From Burkholderiales bacterium (GTDB lineage: Bacteria; Pseudomonadota; Gammaproteobacteria; Burkholderiales; Burkholderiaceae_E), in assembly GCA_020348765.1 (NCBI GenBank), contig CP070753.1, positions 1,131,055-1,137,766 on the forward strand: DNA of 6,712 nt, read 5' to 3'. Position numbers and translations under genes: made by a program. The first letter of the stretch is position 1. Every line of letters starts with the position of its first letter. Below are positions 1 to 6,216 of the stretch, one piece after another. The notes under the pieces were generated by a model. That model ran no database searches. It had not been told where the DNA came from and was given only the letters and a program-made list of their open reading frames with translations.

Positions 1-1
1 A

Positions 2-157
2 GCAGGTATTTTTGCTGCAAAAGAGGCAATCTTTAAAGCAGTAAATAAGCTATTACCAATAAAACTTACCCAAATTGCAATTCAACATGATGAAAATGGG
101 AAGCCTGTAGTTTGGCCTGAAGATGATATGATATCACCTCCAATAGGTAATAAATGG
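2..157 (+). CDS. 4'-phosphopantetheinyl transferase (AcpS-type), internal fragment
   Basis: A reading frame enters from the left edge and stays coherent for 52 codons. It contains FAAKEAIFK (residues 4-12), the conserved helix of the phosphopantetheinyl transferase superfamily in which Glu of the KEA motif helps bind Mg2+ and coenzyme A. About 17 residues later comes IAIQHDENGKPVV, the usual strand with the 'GkP' turn. These enzymes move the 4'-phosphopantetheine arm of CoA onto a serine of acyl, aryl or peptidyl carrier proteins in the cytoplasm. The expected next element (a WHVSISH-like strand) is missing because the frame runs into the GC-rich segment just after 'GNKW'. Both ends are therefore missing: the left by the window, the right by the join. 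Codon use is AT-rich, unlike everything to the right. It could be a stand-alone AcpS or the transferase domain of a larger synthase; the fragment cannot separate these. Confidence 0.72.
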
Positions 158-168
158 TTGGGAACCTG
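150..168. other. Left composition break / probable chimeric join
   Basis: Within about 15 bases the sequence changes from AT-rich (almost all of 1-155) to extremely GC-rich (from about 165). The AcpS-type frame loses its family pattern at the same place, and the Ala/Lys-rich frame that leads into the FIST gene begins there. No inverted terminal repeat, target duplication, tRNA or integrase is visible at this point. That argues against an ordinary mobile-element boundary and for a contig or clone chimera. The exact base cannot be fixed by eye. Confidence 0.7.
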
Positions 169-711
169 CTGCAGAACCAGTTCAATCAGGTGGCCGGAGC
201 CGCGCTGGCGGGCGCCGGGCTCGCCGGGACGGCTCCAGCAGCGCGCGCGAGGCAAGCGGCGCGGCGGGCCGACATGACCCGGAAGGGCGGGGCGAAGACG
301 GACGCGACGCCATCCGGCGCCGGCACGAGGAAGCCGGCAAAGGCCGCTGCGCCGAAGTCGCGGGCGAAACCGGGATCGAAGCCGGGATCGATGCCGGCGT
401 CGAGGGCCAGGTCTGCAACGAAATCGGCATCACCCGCGAGACCGCGCTCGGCATCGAGGACGGCAGCCGGGCCAACGGTCGGCTCCGCGGCGAAATCCGG
501 CGCGAAAGCCGGCGCGAAATCCGGCGCGAAATCCGGCGCGAAATCCGGCGCGAAATCCGGCGCGAAGTCTGCGGCGAAATCCGGCGCGAAGTCTGCGGCG
601 AAATCCGCAATGAAGGCCGTAGCCAAGCGTGCCGCGAAACCTGCCGCCGATCCCGCCGCGGCTCCGGCGGCGGCCGGTTCCGGAACCGTGGCACCACGGA
701 GCTCGCGTTGA
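158..711 (+). CDS. Ala/Lys-rich protein with SGAK-repeat tail, 5'-truncated
   Basis: The frame is open to the TGA at 709-711. An ATG at 154 lies at or before the left composition break, directly after an in-frame TAA, so it is probably not the native start; the true N-terminus has been lost. What remains starts with an amphipathic stretch (NLLQNQFNQVAGAALAGAG), followed by a very basic Ala/Pro/Lys/Arg/Ser region, then about eleven four-residue SGAK/SAAK units and a final AAKPAADPAAAPAAA segment. Such tails are known from histone-H1-like bacterial proteins and from PHA-granule proteins of the PhaF kind, where they bind DNA or remain disordered; which, if either, applies here cannot be told. 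The stop overlaps the start of the FIST gene, so the two are probably translationally coupled. I do not recognise the family. The alternative is that part of the frame is open only because of high GC, but the regular in-frame repeat argues for real coding. Confidence 0.55.
484..615 (+). repeat. Eleven 12-bp tandem units encoding SGAK/SAAK
   Basis: Eleven consecutive 12-base units lie in phase with the reading frame, with consensus TCCGGCGCGAAA. Units 2 and 4-7 are identical at the core, unit 3 begins with G, and units 8 and 10 carry TCTGCGGCGAAA while their preceding units end in AAG. The near-identity at DNA level, not only at protein level, points to recent expansion by slippage. Copy number is likely to vary between strains, and short-read assembly of this stretch is unreliable. 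Confidence 0.9.
698..710 (+). promoter_or_regulatory. Ribosome binding site and TTG start of the FIST gene
   Basis: GGAG at 698-701 is followed by six bases and a TTG at 708. The TTG overlaps the TGA stop (709-711) of the upstream frame. The spacing and the overlap favour this rare TTG start over the next in-frame ATG (MACEL, about 17 codons in), which would remove the beginning of the FIST N-terminal domain. Confidence 0.6.
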
Positions 712-1904
712 GCGAGACGTTATTTCGCTACGGTCATGCCACGCACCCGGACTGGCGCATGGCCTGCGAGCTCGTGCTGGCGCAGCTCGAGGGGCAGGCG
801 AAGCAGGACGTCTATGCGCGGCGGGCCAACCTCGGTTTCATGTACGTGACGCCGCAGCTCGCGCCGTATGTCTCCGAAATGCTTGCGCTGCTCAAGGTGC
901 GGACCGCGGTCATCGACTGGGTCGGAACCTGCGGCCTCTCGATCCTGGCCACACATGCGGAATATGTCGACGAGCCCGCACTGGCCGTGCTGCTCGGCGA
1001 TTTCCCGCCCGGCTCGATCAGCGTCTTCTCGGGGCGCGAGCGGCCCCCGGCGCCGGGTGAGCGCACCGCCAGCGGCGCGCTGGCCGCCCATGCGGCGCTG
1101 GTGCATGCCGATCCGGCGACCCCCGAGCTGACCGAACTGATCACGGACATGGCGAACAAGACCGAGTCCGGCTGGCTGTTCGGCGGCGTCGCCAGCGGCG
1201 AGGTCGAGTCGCTGCCGCAGGTGGCCAACCAGACCTTTCACGGCGGGCTCTCGGGCGCGATGTTCTCTTCCCAGGTGCGCATGTTCAGCCGGGTCACGCA
1301 GGGCTGCGCGCCGCTGGCGGCCGAGCACGTGATCTCGGCCTGCTCGGCGCACTACCTCGAGACCCTGGACGGGCGACCGGCGCTGGACGTGATGCTCGAC
1401 GATCTCGGCGTCGATGAACGGGCCGGACGCTCGCGTGATGGCGACACGATCCTGCGCGCGCTGCCGGCGCAGCGGCTGCGGCGCGGGCTGCTGATCGGAC
1501 TGGCGCCGGCCGACGCCGACCGTCGCTTCGGTTTCGGCGACTACCTGGTGCGCAACGTGGTCGGCATCGACCCGGAGAACCGGGTCGTGGCGATCACCTG
1601 GCTGCCGCGCGAGGGCGAGCGAGCCGTGTTCTGCACGCGCGACGCCCGGGCCGCGCGCCAGGACCTGATCCGGATCTGCAGCGAACTGCGCGAGGAGGTC
1701 GAGGCCGAAGGCATTCGGCCGCGCGGCGCGTTGTACGTCTCCTGCGTGGCGCGCGGCGCGGGGCTGTTCGGCCATCCGTCGGCCGAGGTGGAACTGATCA
1801 GCGCTCAGTTCGGCGAGATGCCGATGGTCGGGTTCTACGGCAACGGCGAAATCGCGCGCGGCCAGCTGTACGGCTACACCGGCGTGCTGACCCTGTTCGT
1901 CTGA
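708..1904 (+). CDS. FIST-domain protein (FIST_N + FIST_C)
   Basis: The 398-residue protein has the two-part layout of FIST proteins (F-box and intracellular signal transduction). The N-terminal FIST domain covers roughly residues 8-200, with alternating strands such as NLGFMYVTP and the G-C-G segment around 73-76. The C-terminal FIST_C domain ends in the typical run LYVSCVARGAGLFG (about 342-355), MPMVGFYGNGEIARG (about 371-385) and a final YTGVLTLF strand. FIST domains are proposed small-ligand (possibly amino-acid) sensor modules, often fused to signalling domains; this one stands alone with no kinase, GGDEF or methyl-accepting part. No signal peptide or membrane segment is seen, so it is probably cytoplasmic. 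It is coupled to the Ala/Lys-rich gene upstream and converges on the photolyase gene with one base between stop codons. Length and ends fit a complete protein. The ligand is unknown. Confidence 0.85.
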   Translation: MSETLFRYGHATHPDWRMACELVLAQLEGQAKQDVYARRANLGFMYVTPQLAPYVSEMLALLKVRTAVIDWVGTCGLSILATHAEYVDEPALAVLLGDFPPGSISVFSGRERPPAPGERTASGALAAHAALVHADPATPELTELITDMANKTESGWLFGGVASGEVESLPQVANQTFHGGLSGAMFSSQVRMFSRVTQGCAPLAAEHVISACSAHYLETLDGRPALDVMLDDLGVDERAGRSRDGDTILRALPAQRLRRGLLIGLAPADADRRFGFGDYLVRNVVGIDPENRVVAITWLPREGERAVFCTRDARAARQDLIRICSELREEVEAEGIRPRGALYVSCVARGAGLFGHPSAEVELISAQFGEMPMVGFYGNGEIARGQLYGYTGVLTLFV

Positions 1905-1905
1905 G

Positions 1906-3453
1906 TCAGACCTGGTCGATGCGCTCGAGCCCCCGGTTCGCTCGCGCGCCGAGCTGCCGGCGCTGCTCGGCGCCGAGCCGTGCGACATTGCGCGCCATCA
2001 ATGCGGTGCGCGGGTTCGCTGCCAGCGCCGCCGAGTGCCGGGTCAGGAAGTGCCAGTACAGCGTCGTCATCGGGCATGCGTCATCACCGGTGCGTTGCGA
2101 CGGGTCGTAGCGGCACTGGCTGCAGTAGTTGCTCATGCGCCTGACATACTGGCCGCTGGCGATGTACGGCTTGCTGGTGAATCGCCCGCCGTTGGCGAAC
2201 AGCGCCATGCCGGCGGTGTTCGGCAGTTCGGCCCACTCGACCGCGTCCACGTAGGCGGCCAGGTACCAGTCGCAGACCTGGCGCGGGTCGACCTCGGCCA
2301 GCAGCGCGAACTGGCCGGTCAGCATCAACCGCTGGATGTGGTGCGCATAGCCGTACTCGAGCGTCTGTCCCACCGCCGCGCGCATGCAGGCCATTTCGGT
2401 GTTGCCGGTCCAGTACCAGCGGGCGAGCGAGCGCAAATGGCCGTAGTGATTGGCCTGCGCGAGCCCGGGCATGTCGAGCCAGTAGACGCCGCGGACGAAT
2501 TCGCGCCAACCGAGCACCTGTCGAATGAAGCCCTCGACGCCTGCGAGCTCGAGACCGCGCTCGCGCCAGGCGCTTTCCGCGGCCGCGATGACCTCGCGCG
2601 GATCGAGCAGCTTCAGGTTCAGGCTCGATGACAGCAGCGCGTGCCAGCCGAACGGCACGCCGGTCCACATCGCGTCCTGGTACGCACCGAAACCCGGCAG
2701 TCGGGCCTCGGTGAACCGCTGCAGCGCCTGAAGGGCCTGTGCCCGGGTCACCGGCCATCGAAATCGGTCCAGACGTCCCGGGTGTGCCGGGAATTGACGC
2801 TCGACCAGCGCGATCACCTCGCGCGTGATCGCGTCGGGCGCGAAATTCGCCGGTTCCTGGATCTCGCCCGGGCCGCTGCGTGGATAGGCGCCGCGGTTGT
2901 GCACGTCGAAGTTCCAGCGCCCGCCCTCGGGGCGGCCGTCGCCATCGACCAGCACGCCGAGCCGCTGGCGCAGGCGACGGTAGAAGAATTCCATGCGCAG
3001 CGTGTCACGCTGCCCGGCCCATTGGGCGAACTGCGCGCTCGAACAGAGGAAGTGCGTGTCCTCGCGCAGCTCGAGGCGGGCCCCAGCCCGGGCCAGCGCC
3101 GTGTCGAGCTGCCGCGCGAGCCGCCACTCGCCTGGCTCGCAAGCGAGCACGGTACCGATGCCGCGCTGCCGGACCAGTTCGGCCAGGCGGTCCGCAAGTG
3201 CCGGCGGCCCCGGTGCATCCAGCGCAACGTAGTCGACCGGCCAGCCGCGCGCGCGCAGCTCGTCCGCGAAGTGGCGCATCGCGGACAGAAACAGCACGAT
3301 GCGCGCCTTGTGCGACCAGACGTGGGTGGCCTCGCCCGGGGCCTCGATCAGCGCGACACGGTCGCGCGCCGGATCGAAATCCTCGAAGGCCGGGTTGTCA
3401 TGCGTGAGCTGGTCGCCGAGCACCAGGACCAGGTGGCGGGCCCGGGTCGGCAT
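1906..3453 (-). CDS. Cryptochrome/photolyase-related protein with [4Fe-4S] motif (FeS-BCP, PhrB-like (6-4) photolyase)
   Basis: The complete 515-residue protein begins with the family signature RHLVLVLGDQLTHDNPAF and EAPGEATHVWSHKARIVLFLSAMRHFA. Cys356, Cys444, Cys447 and Cys460 are spaced 88, 3 and 13 residues apart, exactly the spacing I recall for the [4Fe-4S] ligands of Agrobacterium PhrB (350/438/441/454). With the same offset of six, Trp348, Trp396 and Tyr397 fall on PhrB's electron-transfer residues and His372 on its active-site His. The inferred role is FAD- and light-dependent repair of pyrimidine (6-4) photoproducts, with a lumazine-type antenna in relatives. A purely regulatory cryptochrome role (as for CryB) cannot be excluded. 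The ATG at 3453 lies 38 bp after the stop of the MerR/B12 gene on the same strand, so the two probably form an operon. The end abuts the convergent FIST gene with one base between stops and no hairpin terminator. Confidence 0.93.
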   Translation of the reverse strand: MPTRARHLVLVLGDQLTHDNPAFEDFDPARDRVALIEAPGEATHVWSHKARIVLFLSAMRHFADELRARGWPVDYVALDAPGPPALADRLAELVRQRGIGTVLACEPGEWRLARQLDTALARAGARLELREDTHFLCSSAQFAQWAGQRDTLRMEFFYRRLRQRLGVLVDGDGRPEGGRWNFDVHNRGAYPRSGPGEIQEPANFAPDAITREVIALVERQFPAHPGRLDRFRWPVTRAQALQALQRFTEARLPGFGAYQDAMWTGVPFGWHALLSSSLNLKLLDPREVIAAAESAWRERGLELAGVEGFIRQVLGWREFVRGVYWLDMPGLAQANHYGHLRSLARWYWTGNTEMACMRAAVGQTLEYGYAHHIQRLMLTGQFALLAEVDPRQVCDWYLAAYVDAVEWAELPNTAGMALFANGGRFTSKPYIASGQYVRRMSNYCSQCRYDPSQRTGDDACPMTTLYWHFLTRHSAALAANPRTALMARNVARLGAEQRRQLGARANRGLERIDQV

Positions 3454-3491
3454 TGAACGATCGCGCTCGGCTTCGGTTCGCGGCGCCGCGC

Positions 3492-4430
3492 TCAGCGCTC
3501 GGGATGCTCGTTGCGCCAGCGTTCCACCGCGGGCCGCAGGTCACCCAGCCCGGCGAAGACCTCGATGCCCGGCGGCGCCTTGCGCTGCAGTACCGGCGCG
3601 CTGCCACCGGCCCAGATTCCGGTCGCGCGCGGCAGCTTCTGGCGCAGTTCGGCCAGGCCGTCGAGCATCTGGTTCGGATTGATCACGCCGGAAAAGGTCA
3701 GGCCCACGACGTCCGCGTGTTGCGAGGTGGCCGCCAGCACGATGTCCCAGATCGGCGTCTGCACGCCCAGCGAGACGCAGCGTGCGCCCTCCAGGGCCAG
3801 TAGCGCCTCGGCCATCAGCAGGCCGAGCCCGTGCGGCTCGTTCGGAAAAGTCGTCAGCAGCACCCGAGGCCGGCGCCCCGGCTGCGGCACGTTACCGATC
3901 GCGGCGCGCAGGATGACCTGGATCGACTCCGTGTACAGGTGCTCCTCGAACACCTCGAGGTAACCGCGGGCCCAGGATTCGCCGACGGCCCGGTTCAGCG
4001 GTCCGACCAGATCGATCACGAACCGCTCCAGCCCGAGCCGCAACTGCGCCTGGGACAGGGCGCGTCGCAGTTCGTCGACCCGCTGCCCCTTGATCATCTC
4101 GAGAAAGGCGCGCAGATCGGCAACCTCGGAATTCGCCTCTCCGATCGAGCGCGGCGCAGTGGCAGTCGCCGTGGCCATCGCCTGCAGCTCTCCGATCGGC
4201 AGACGGATGATCCGGCCCGGCCGGTGACCCACGTCCATCAAACGGCGAATCACGCGCAGCTTGTCGACCTGCTCGACCGAGTAGATCCGTTCTCCGAATG
4301 CATCCCGGTCGGGCGTCGGATAGCCGTAGCGGCGTTCCCAGACCCGAAGCGTGTCCTTGGACAGGCCGGTATCGCGTTCGACCGCTGCGATGCTCAGCGT
4401 GATCAGACCACTGATAGTTCGATCGTTCAT
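3492..4430 (-). CDS. MerR-family transcriptional regulator with cobalamin-binding domain (CarH/LitR-like photoreceptor)
   Basis: Taking the ATG at 4430 gives 312 residues. The MerR winged helix lies at about 10-80 (LSIAAVERDTGLSKDTLRVWERRYGYP, then YSVEQVDKLRVIRRL). A helical bundle at about 100-180 carries W153-x9-E163-H164, the W-x9-EH signature of adenosylcobalamin light sensors. A B12-binding Rossmann fold at about 187-305 carries E198-x-H200-x-x-G203, the lower axial His motif, and IWAGGSAP (272-279). By family knowledge, such proteins bind AdoCbl, tetramerise on operators and repress in the dark; light breaks the Co-C bond and releases the repressor. The residue after W153 is Ala, where Thermus CarH has His132, the second cobalt ligand of the light state. 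Upstream ATG (4439) and TTG (4532) codons are in frame. I prefer 4430 because the MerR domain follows directly and a GGA lies 9 bases before; the 4532 start would sit on the putative operator. It is the first gene of the leftward unit with the photolyase. Confidence 0.93.
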   Translation of the reverse strand: MNDRTISGLITLSIAAVERDTGLSKDTLRVWERRYGYPTPDRDAFGERIYSVEQVDKLRVIRRLMDVGHRPGRIIRLPIGELQAMATATATAPRSIGEANSEVADLRAFLEMIKGQRVDELRRALSQAQLRLGLERFVIDLVGPLNRAVGESWARGYLEVFEEHLYTESIQVILRAAIGNVPQPGRRPRVLLTTFPNEPHGLGLLMAEALLALEGARCVSLGVQTPIWDIVLAATSQHADVVGLTFSGVINPNQMLDGLAELRQKLPRATGIWAGGSAPVLQRKAPPGIEVFAGLGDLRPAVERWRNEHPER

Positions 4431-4517
4431 TCGGACCATTCCAAGGCTCGACTCCCGGCGCACCGGCCGGACCGCGCCGTGACGCCACGGAACAGCATTG
4501 TGCTCGAGTTGAAGATA

Positions 4518-4534
4518 TTTTGTCATGGACAAAA
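4518..4534. promoter_or_regulatory. Perfect palindrome, putative CarH/LitR operator 1
   Basis: TTTTGTC-ATG-GACAAAA is a perfect 7-base inverted repeat with a 3-base centre, ending two bases before the -35 box at 4537. Its place beside a self-controlled MerR-B12 gene and against the promoter suggests a repressor site. I did not match it to a published CarH or LitR motif. Confidence 0.6.
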
Positions 4535-4536
4535 AG

Positions 4537-4565
4537 TTGACGCAAACGCTTGTTGCACCTATGCT
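4537..4565 (+). promoter_or_regulatory. Sigma70-type promoter for the FAD oxidoreductase/DUF1365 unit
   Basis: TTGACG (4537-4542) and TATGCT (4560-4565) are separated by 17 bases, the best spacing for a housekeeping promoter; the -35 box matches five of six consensus bases and the -10 box four of six. Transcription would start near 4572. The element is framed by the two palindromic sites, as expected for a promoter blocked in the dark by the neighbouring regulator. Confidence 0.6.
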
Positions 4566-4580
4566 ACCTTCCGAGTTTAT

Positions 4581-4595
4581 TTTTGACTAGGACAA
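4581..4595. promoter_or_regulatory. Second copy of the palindromic element, putative operator 2
   Basis: TTTTGACTAGGACAA matches the first 15 bases of operator 1 (4518-4532) at 12 of 15 positions, all three mismatches lying at or next to the centre. It overlaps a second small palindrome, ACAATTGT, at 4592-4599. The two copies start 63 bases apart, six turns of DNA, and lie on both sides of the promoter; this one is just downstream of the expected transcription start. Confidence 0.5.
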
Positions 4596-4644
4596 TTGTG
4601 ACCTCTGCCAAACGTTTCGGCACTATTAGCCGAGTCACGACCGA

Positions 4645-4656
4645 ACCGAAATCGGT
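4645..4656. repeat. Short inverted repeat in the leader
   Basis: ACCGA-AA-TCGGT is a 5-base inverted repeat in the transcribed leader of the FAD gene. It may be one of several binding sites or simply chance in GC-rich DNA. Confidence 0.3.
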
Positions 4657-4678
4657 CGATCGGCCATTCTTTCCCAAC

Positions 4679-4691
4679 GCGTTCGAAACGC
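4679..4691. repeat. Short inverted repeat in the leader
   Basis: GCGTT-CGA-AACGC has two 5-base arms around a 3-base centre. It is separated by 7 bases from the next inverted repeat. Confidence 0.35.
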
Positions 4692-4698
4692 ATGCGGT

Positions 4699-4714
4699 CA
4701 GTGAGTGCTCACTG
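4699..4714. promoter_or_regulatory. Inverted repeat, possible further regulator site
   Basis: CAGTGAG-TG-CTCACTG has two perfect 7-base arms with a 2-base centre, better than expected by chance in so short a region. It lies about 130 bases after the likely transcription start and 147 before the ATG. It does not resemble the 4518/4581 element, so if it binds a protein that protein is probably a different one. Confidence 0.4.
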
Positions 4715-4847
4715 TAATGAAAACATTGAATCAGAAACAATTGCGGGCGCCCGACGCCAGCGACAGGGCAGGCGATCATCACGGGCGCACCGGGCGACCG
4801 CATCGAGCGCATCTGATGCCGAAATCCCATCCTCACCGCGCCATGAC

Positions 4848-4853
4848 AAGGAA
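4848..4853 (+). promoter_or_regulatory. Ribosome binding site fixing the FAD-enzyme start at 4861
   Basis: AAGGAA followed by 7 bases and ATG at 4861. The next codons give MRIAIIGAGISGLG, the dinucleotide-binding fold at the very N-terminus as usual for the family. The in-frame ATGs at 4717 and 4843 lack such a site. Confidence 0.8.
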
Positions 4854-4860
4854 CGCCTCC

Positions 4861-6216
4861 ATGCGCATCGCCATCATCGGAGCCGGCATCTCCGGACTGG
4901 GTGCCGCCCGCGCACTCGCCGAACAATTCGAAGTGACCTTGTTCGAAGCCGGCGAGCAGGCCGGCGGCCACGCGAACACGGTCGACATCACGCTCGACGG
5001 CATCCGTCATCCGGTCGACACCGGGTTTCTGGTCTTCAATCACCGCACCTACCCGCGCCTGAAGCGCCTGTTCGACGAACTCGGGGTGCGCACGGCACCG
5101 TCGGACATGTCCTTCTCGGTTTCCGTGGGGCCGCATCACCGTGAATGGTGCGGGACCAACCTGGCGACCGTCTTCGCGCAACCGTCGAACGCAATCTCGC
5201 CGCGGTTCCTGCGCATGCTCGCCGACATCCTCCGCTTCAACCGCGAGGCCACCGCAATCGCGCGGCACGGTGGCGCCGATCCGGCAATGACCCTGGCCGA
5301 GTTCCTCGAGCGGGGCCGCTATGGCGCGGCGTTCCGCAATGACTACCTGCTGCCGATGGCCGCTGCGATCTGGTCTTGCCCGATGCACGCGACGCTGGCA
5401 TTCCCGGTGTCCACGTTCGTGCGCTTCTGCCACAACCACGGCCTGCTGCAGATCAGCAATCGCCCGCAGTGGTACACGGTGCGCGGCGGCGCTCGCGAAT
5501 ACGTGGACCGCATCGTGTCCGACCTGGACGACGTCAGGCTGGCCACGCCGGTCAGGTCCGTCAGCCGTCATGCGCTGTCCGGTCGCGGCCAGGTCGCCGT
5601 CTTGACGCGCAGCGGCACCGAGTGGTTCGATCATGTCGTCTTCGCCTGCCACAGCGACCAGGTGATGCGGCTGCTCGCAGACCCGAGCGCCGGCGAGCGC
5701 TCGACCGTCGGTCGAATCGCCTACGAATCGAACCGGGCCGTGCTGCACACGGACACGCGTCTGATGCCGCTGCGCCGCCGCGCCTGGGCCGCATGGAACT
5801 ATCTCTCCGACGGCAACCCGGCCGCGCCCAAGGTATCAGTGACCTACTGGCTCAATCGGCTGCAGCCGCTGCCGTTCCGGAGCGCGGCGATGGTTAGCCT
5901 GAATCCGCTGTTCGAACCGAGGCCCGAGCACGTGATCGCGGAGTTCGACTACATGCACCCGCTGCTCGACCTGGCCGCGGGCGACGCCCAGCAACGCCTG
6001 CCAGCGGTCCAGGGACGCCTGAACACCTGGTTCGCCGGCGCCTGGACCGGGCACGGCTTTCACGAGGACGGGCTGAAGTCGGGCCTGGCAGTGGCCGAAG
6101 CGCTGTCGGCCGCCGTCGCTCGCGAAGGCACTGCGCAGCACGGCGGCGCGAGCGCCGCGGCCTCGGCGCGCGCGGCGACCGTGCACCGGGCGGTCGAGTA
6201 TCGGGAGGCCGCGTGA
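4861..6216 (+). CDS. FAD/NAD(P)-binding oxidoreductase, amine-oxidase fold (COG2907-type)
   Basis: The complete 451-residue protein has the FAD/Rossmann motif GAGISGLGAARAL at 7-19, with an acidic residue (Glu29) ending strand 2, followed by AGGHANTVD (33-41) typical of the protoporphyrinogen-oxidase/amine-oxidase fold. The C-terminal FAD-contact motif is TWFAGAWTGHGFHEDGLKSGLAVAEAL (about 389-415), where GFHEDG (399-404) marks this subgroup. A low-complexity Ala-rich tail of about 35 residues follows. The substrate is unproven. Relatives sit beside DUF1365 and cyclopropane-fatty-acid-synthase-like genes and are linked to modification of membrane unsaturated fatty acids, including, from memory, the desaturase step of furan fatty-acid synthesis (UfaD); this is inference. 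No signal peptide is seen. It is the first gene of the rightward unit, overlaps the DUF1365 start (GTGA), and is probably controlled by the divergent MerR/B12 regulator. Confidence 0.9.
   Translation: MRIAIIGAGISGLGAARALAEQFEVTLFEAGEQAGGHANTVDITLDGIRHPVDTGFLVFNHRTYPRLKRLFDELGVRTAPSDMSFSVSVGPHHREWCGTNLATVFAQPSNAISPRFLRMLADILRFNREATAIARHGGADPAMTLAEFLERGRYGAAFRNDYLLPMAAAIWSCPMHATLAFPVSTFVRFCHNHGLLQISNRPQWYTVRGGAREYVDRIVSDLDDVRLATPVRSVSRHALSGRGQVAVLTRSGTEWFDHVVFACHSDQVMRLLADPSAGERSTVGRIAYESNRAVLHTDTRLMPLRRRAWAAWNYLSDGNPAAPKVSVTYWLNRLQPLPFRSAAMVSLNPLFEPRPEHVIAEFDYMHPLLDLAAGDAQQRLPAVQGRLNTWFAGAWTGHGFHEDGLKSGLAVAEALSAAVAREGTAQHGGASAAASARAATVHRAVEYREAA
6203..6215 (+). promoter_or_regulatory. Ribosome binding site and GTG start of DUF1365 gene
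   Basis: GGGAGG at 6203-6208 lies 4 bases before a GTG at 6213, which overlaps the TGA stop (6214-6216) of the FAD gene. The GTGA overlap indicates translational coupling of the two genes. Confidence 0.7.

Larger units (their letters stand above)
4431..4860. promoter_or_regulatory. Divergent control region between the regulator and the FAD enzyme
   Basis: These 430 bases separate two outward-facing transcription units and are less GC-rich than the genes, especially 4505-4610 and 4700-4745. They contain a rightward promoter (4537-4565), two related palindromic elements (4518-4534 and 4581-4595), and three small inverted repeats at 4645-4656, 4679-4691 and 4699-4714. A clear leftward promoter was not found: the reverse strand has AT-rich candidates around 4510-4590 but none with a convincing -35/-10 pair. 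From the inferred rightward start near 4572 to the ATG at 4861 there is a leader of about 290 bases. Confidence 0.65.

Noticed and set aside
484..615. CRISPR array or origin iterons in the 12-bp repeats
   Set aside because: The units are directly abutting, in phase with a reading frame and without spacers, so they are a coding tandem repeat.
720..1988. Long reverse-strand open frame opposite the FIST gene (422 codons)
   Set aside because: It is Arg/Ala/His-rich without any family pattern and is explained by GC-rich third positions of the recognised FIST gene on the other strand.
2035..3456. Forward-strand open frames opposite the photolyase gene (198 and 271 codons)
   Set aside because: They show no recognisable domains, while the reverse strand carries a full-length, motif-perfect photolyase.
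4431..4532. Longer N-terminus of the MerR regulator from TTG 4532
   Set aside because: It would place the start codon inside the perfect palindrome next to the promoter, and the added residues match nothing in MerR proteins.
4705..4860. N-terminal extension of the FAD enzyme from GTG 4705 or ATG 4717
   Set aside because: The extra 48-52 residues are low-complexity and precede the dinucleotide-binding fold, which normally starts at the N-terminus; the only good ribosome binding site is at 4848-4853.
4564..5748. Reverse-strand open frame of 394 codons opposite the FAD enzyme and its leader
   Set aside because: It is a shadow of the FAD oxidoreductase gene; no domain pattern, and it would run through the divergent control region.
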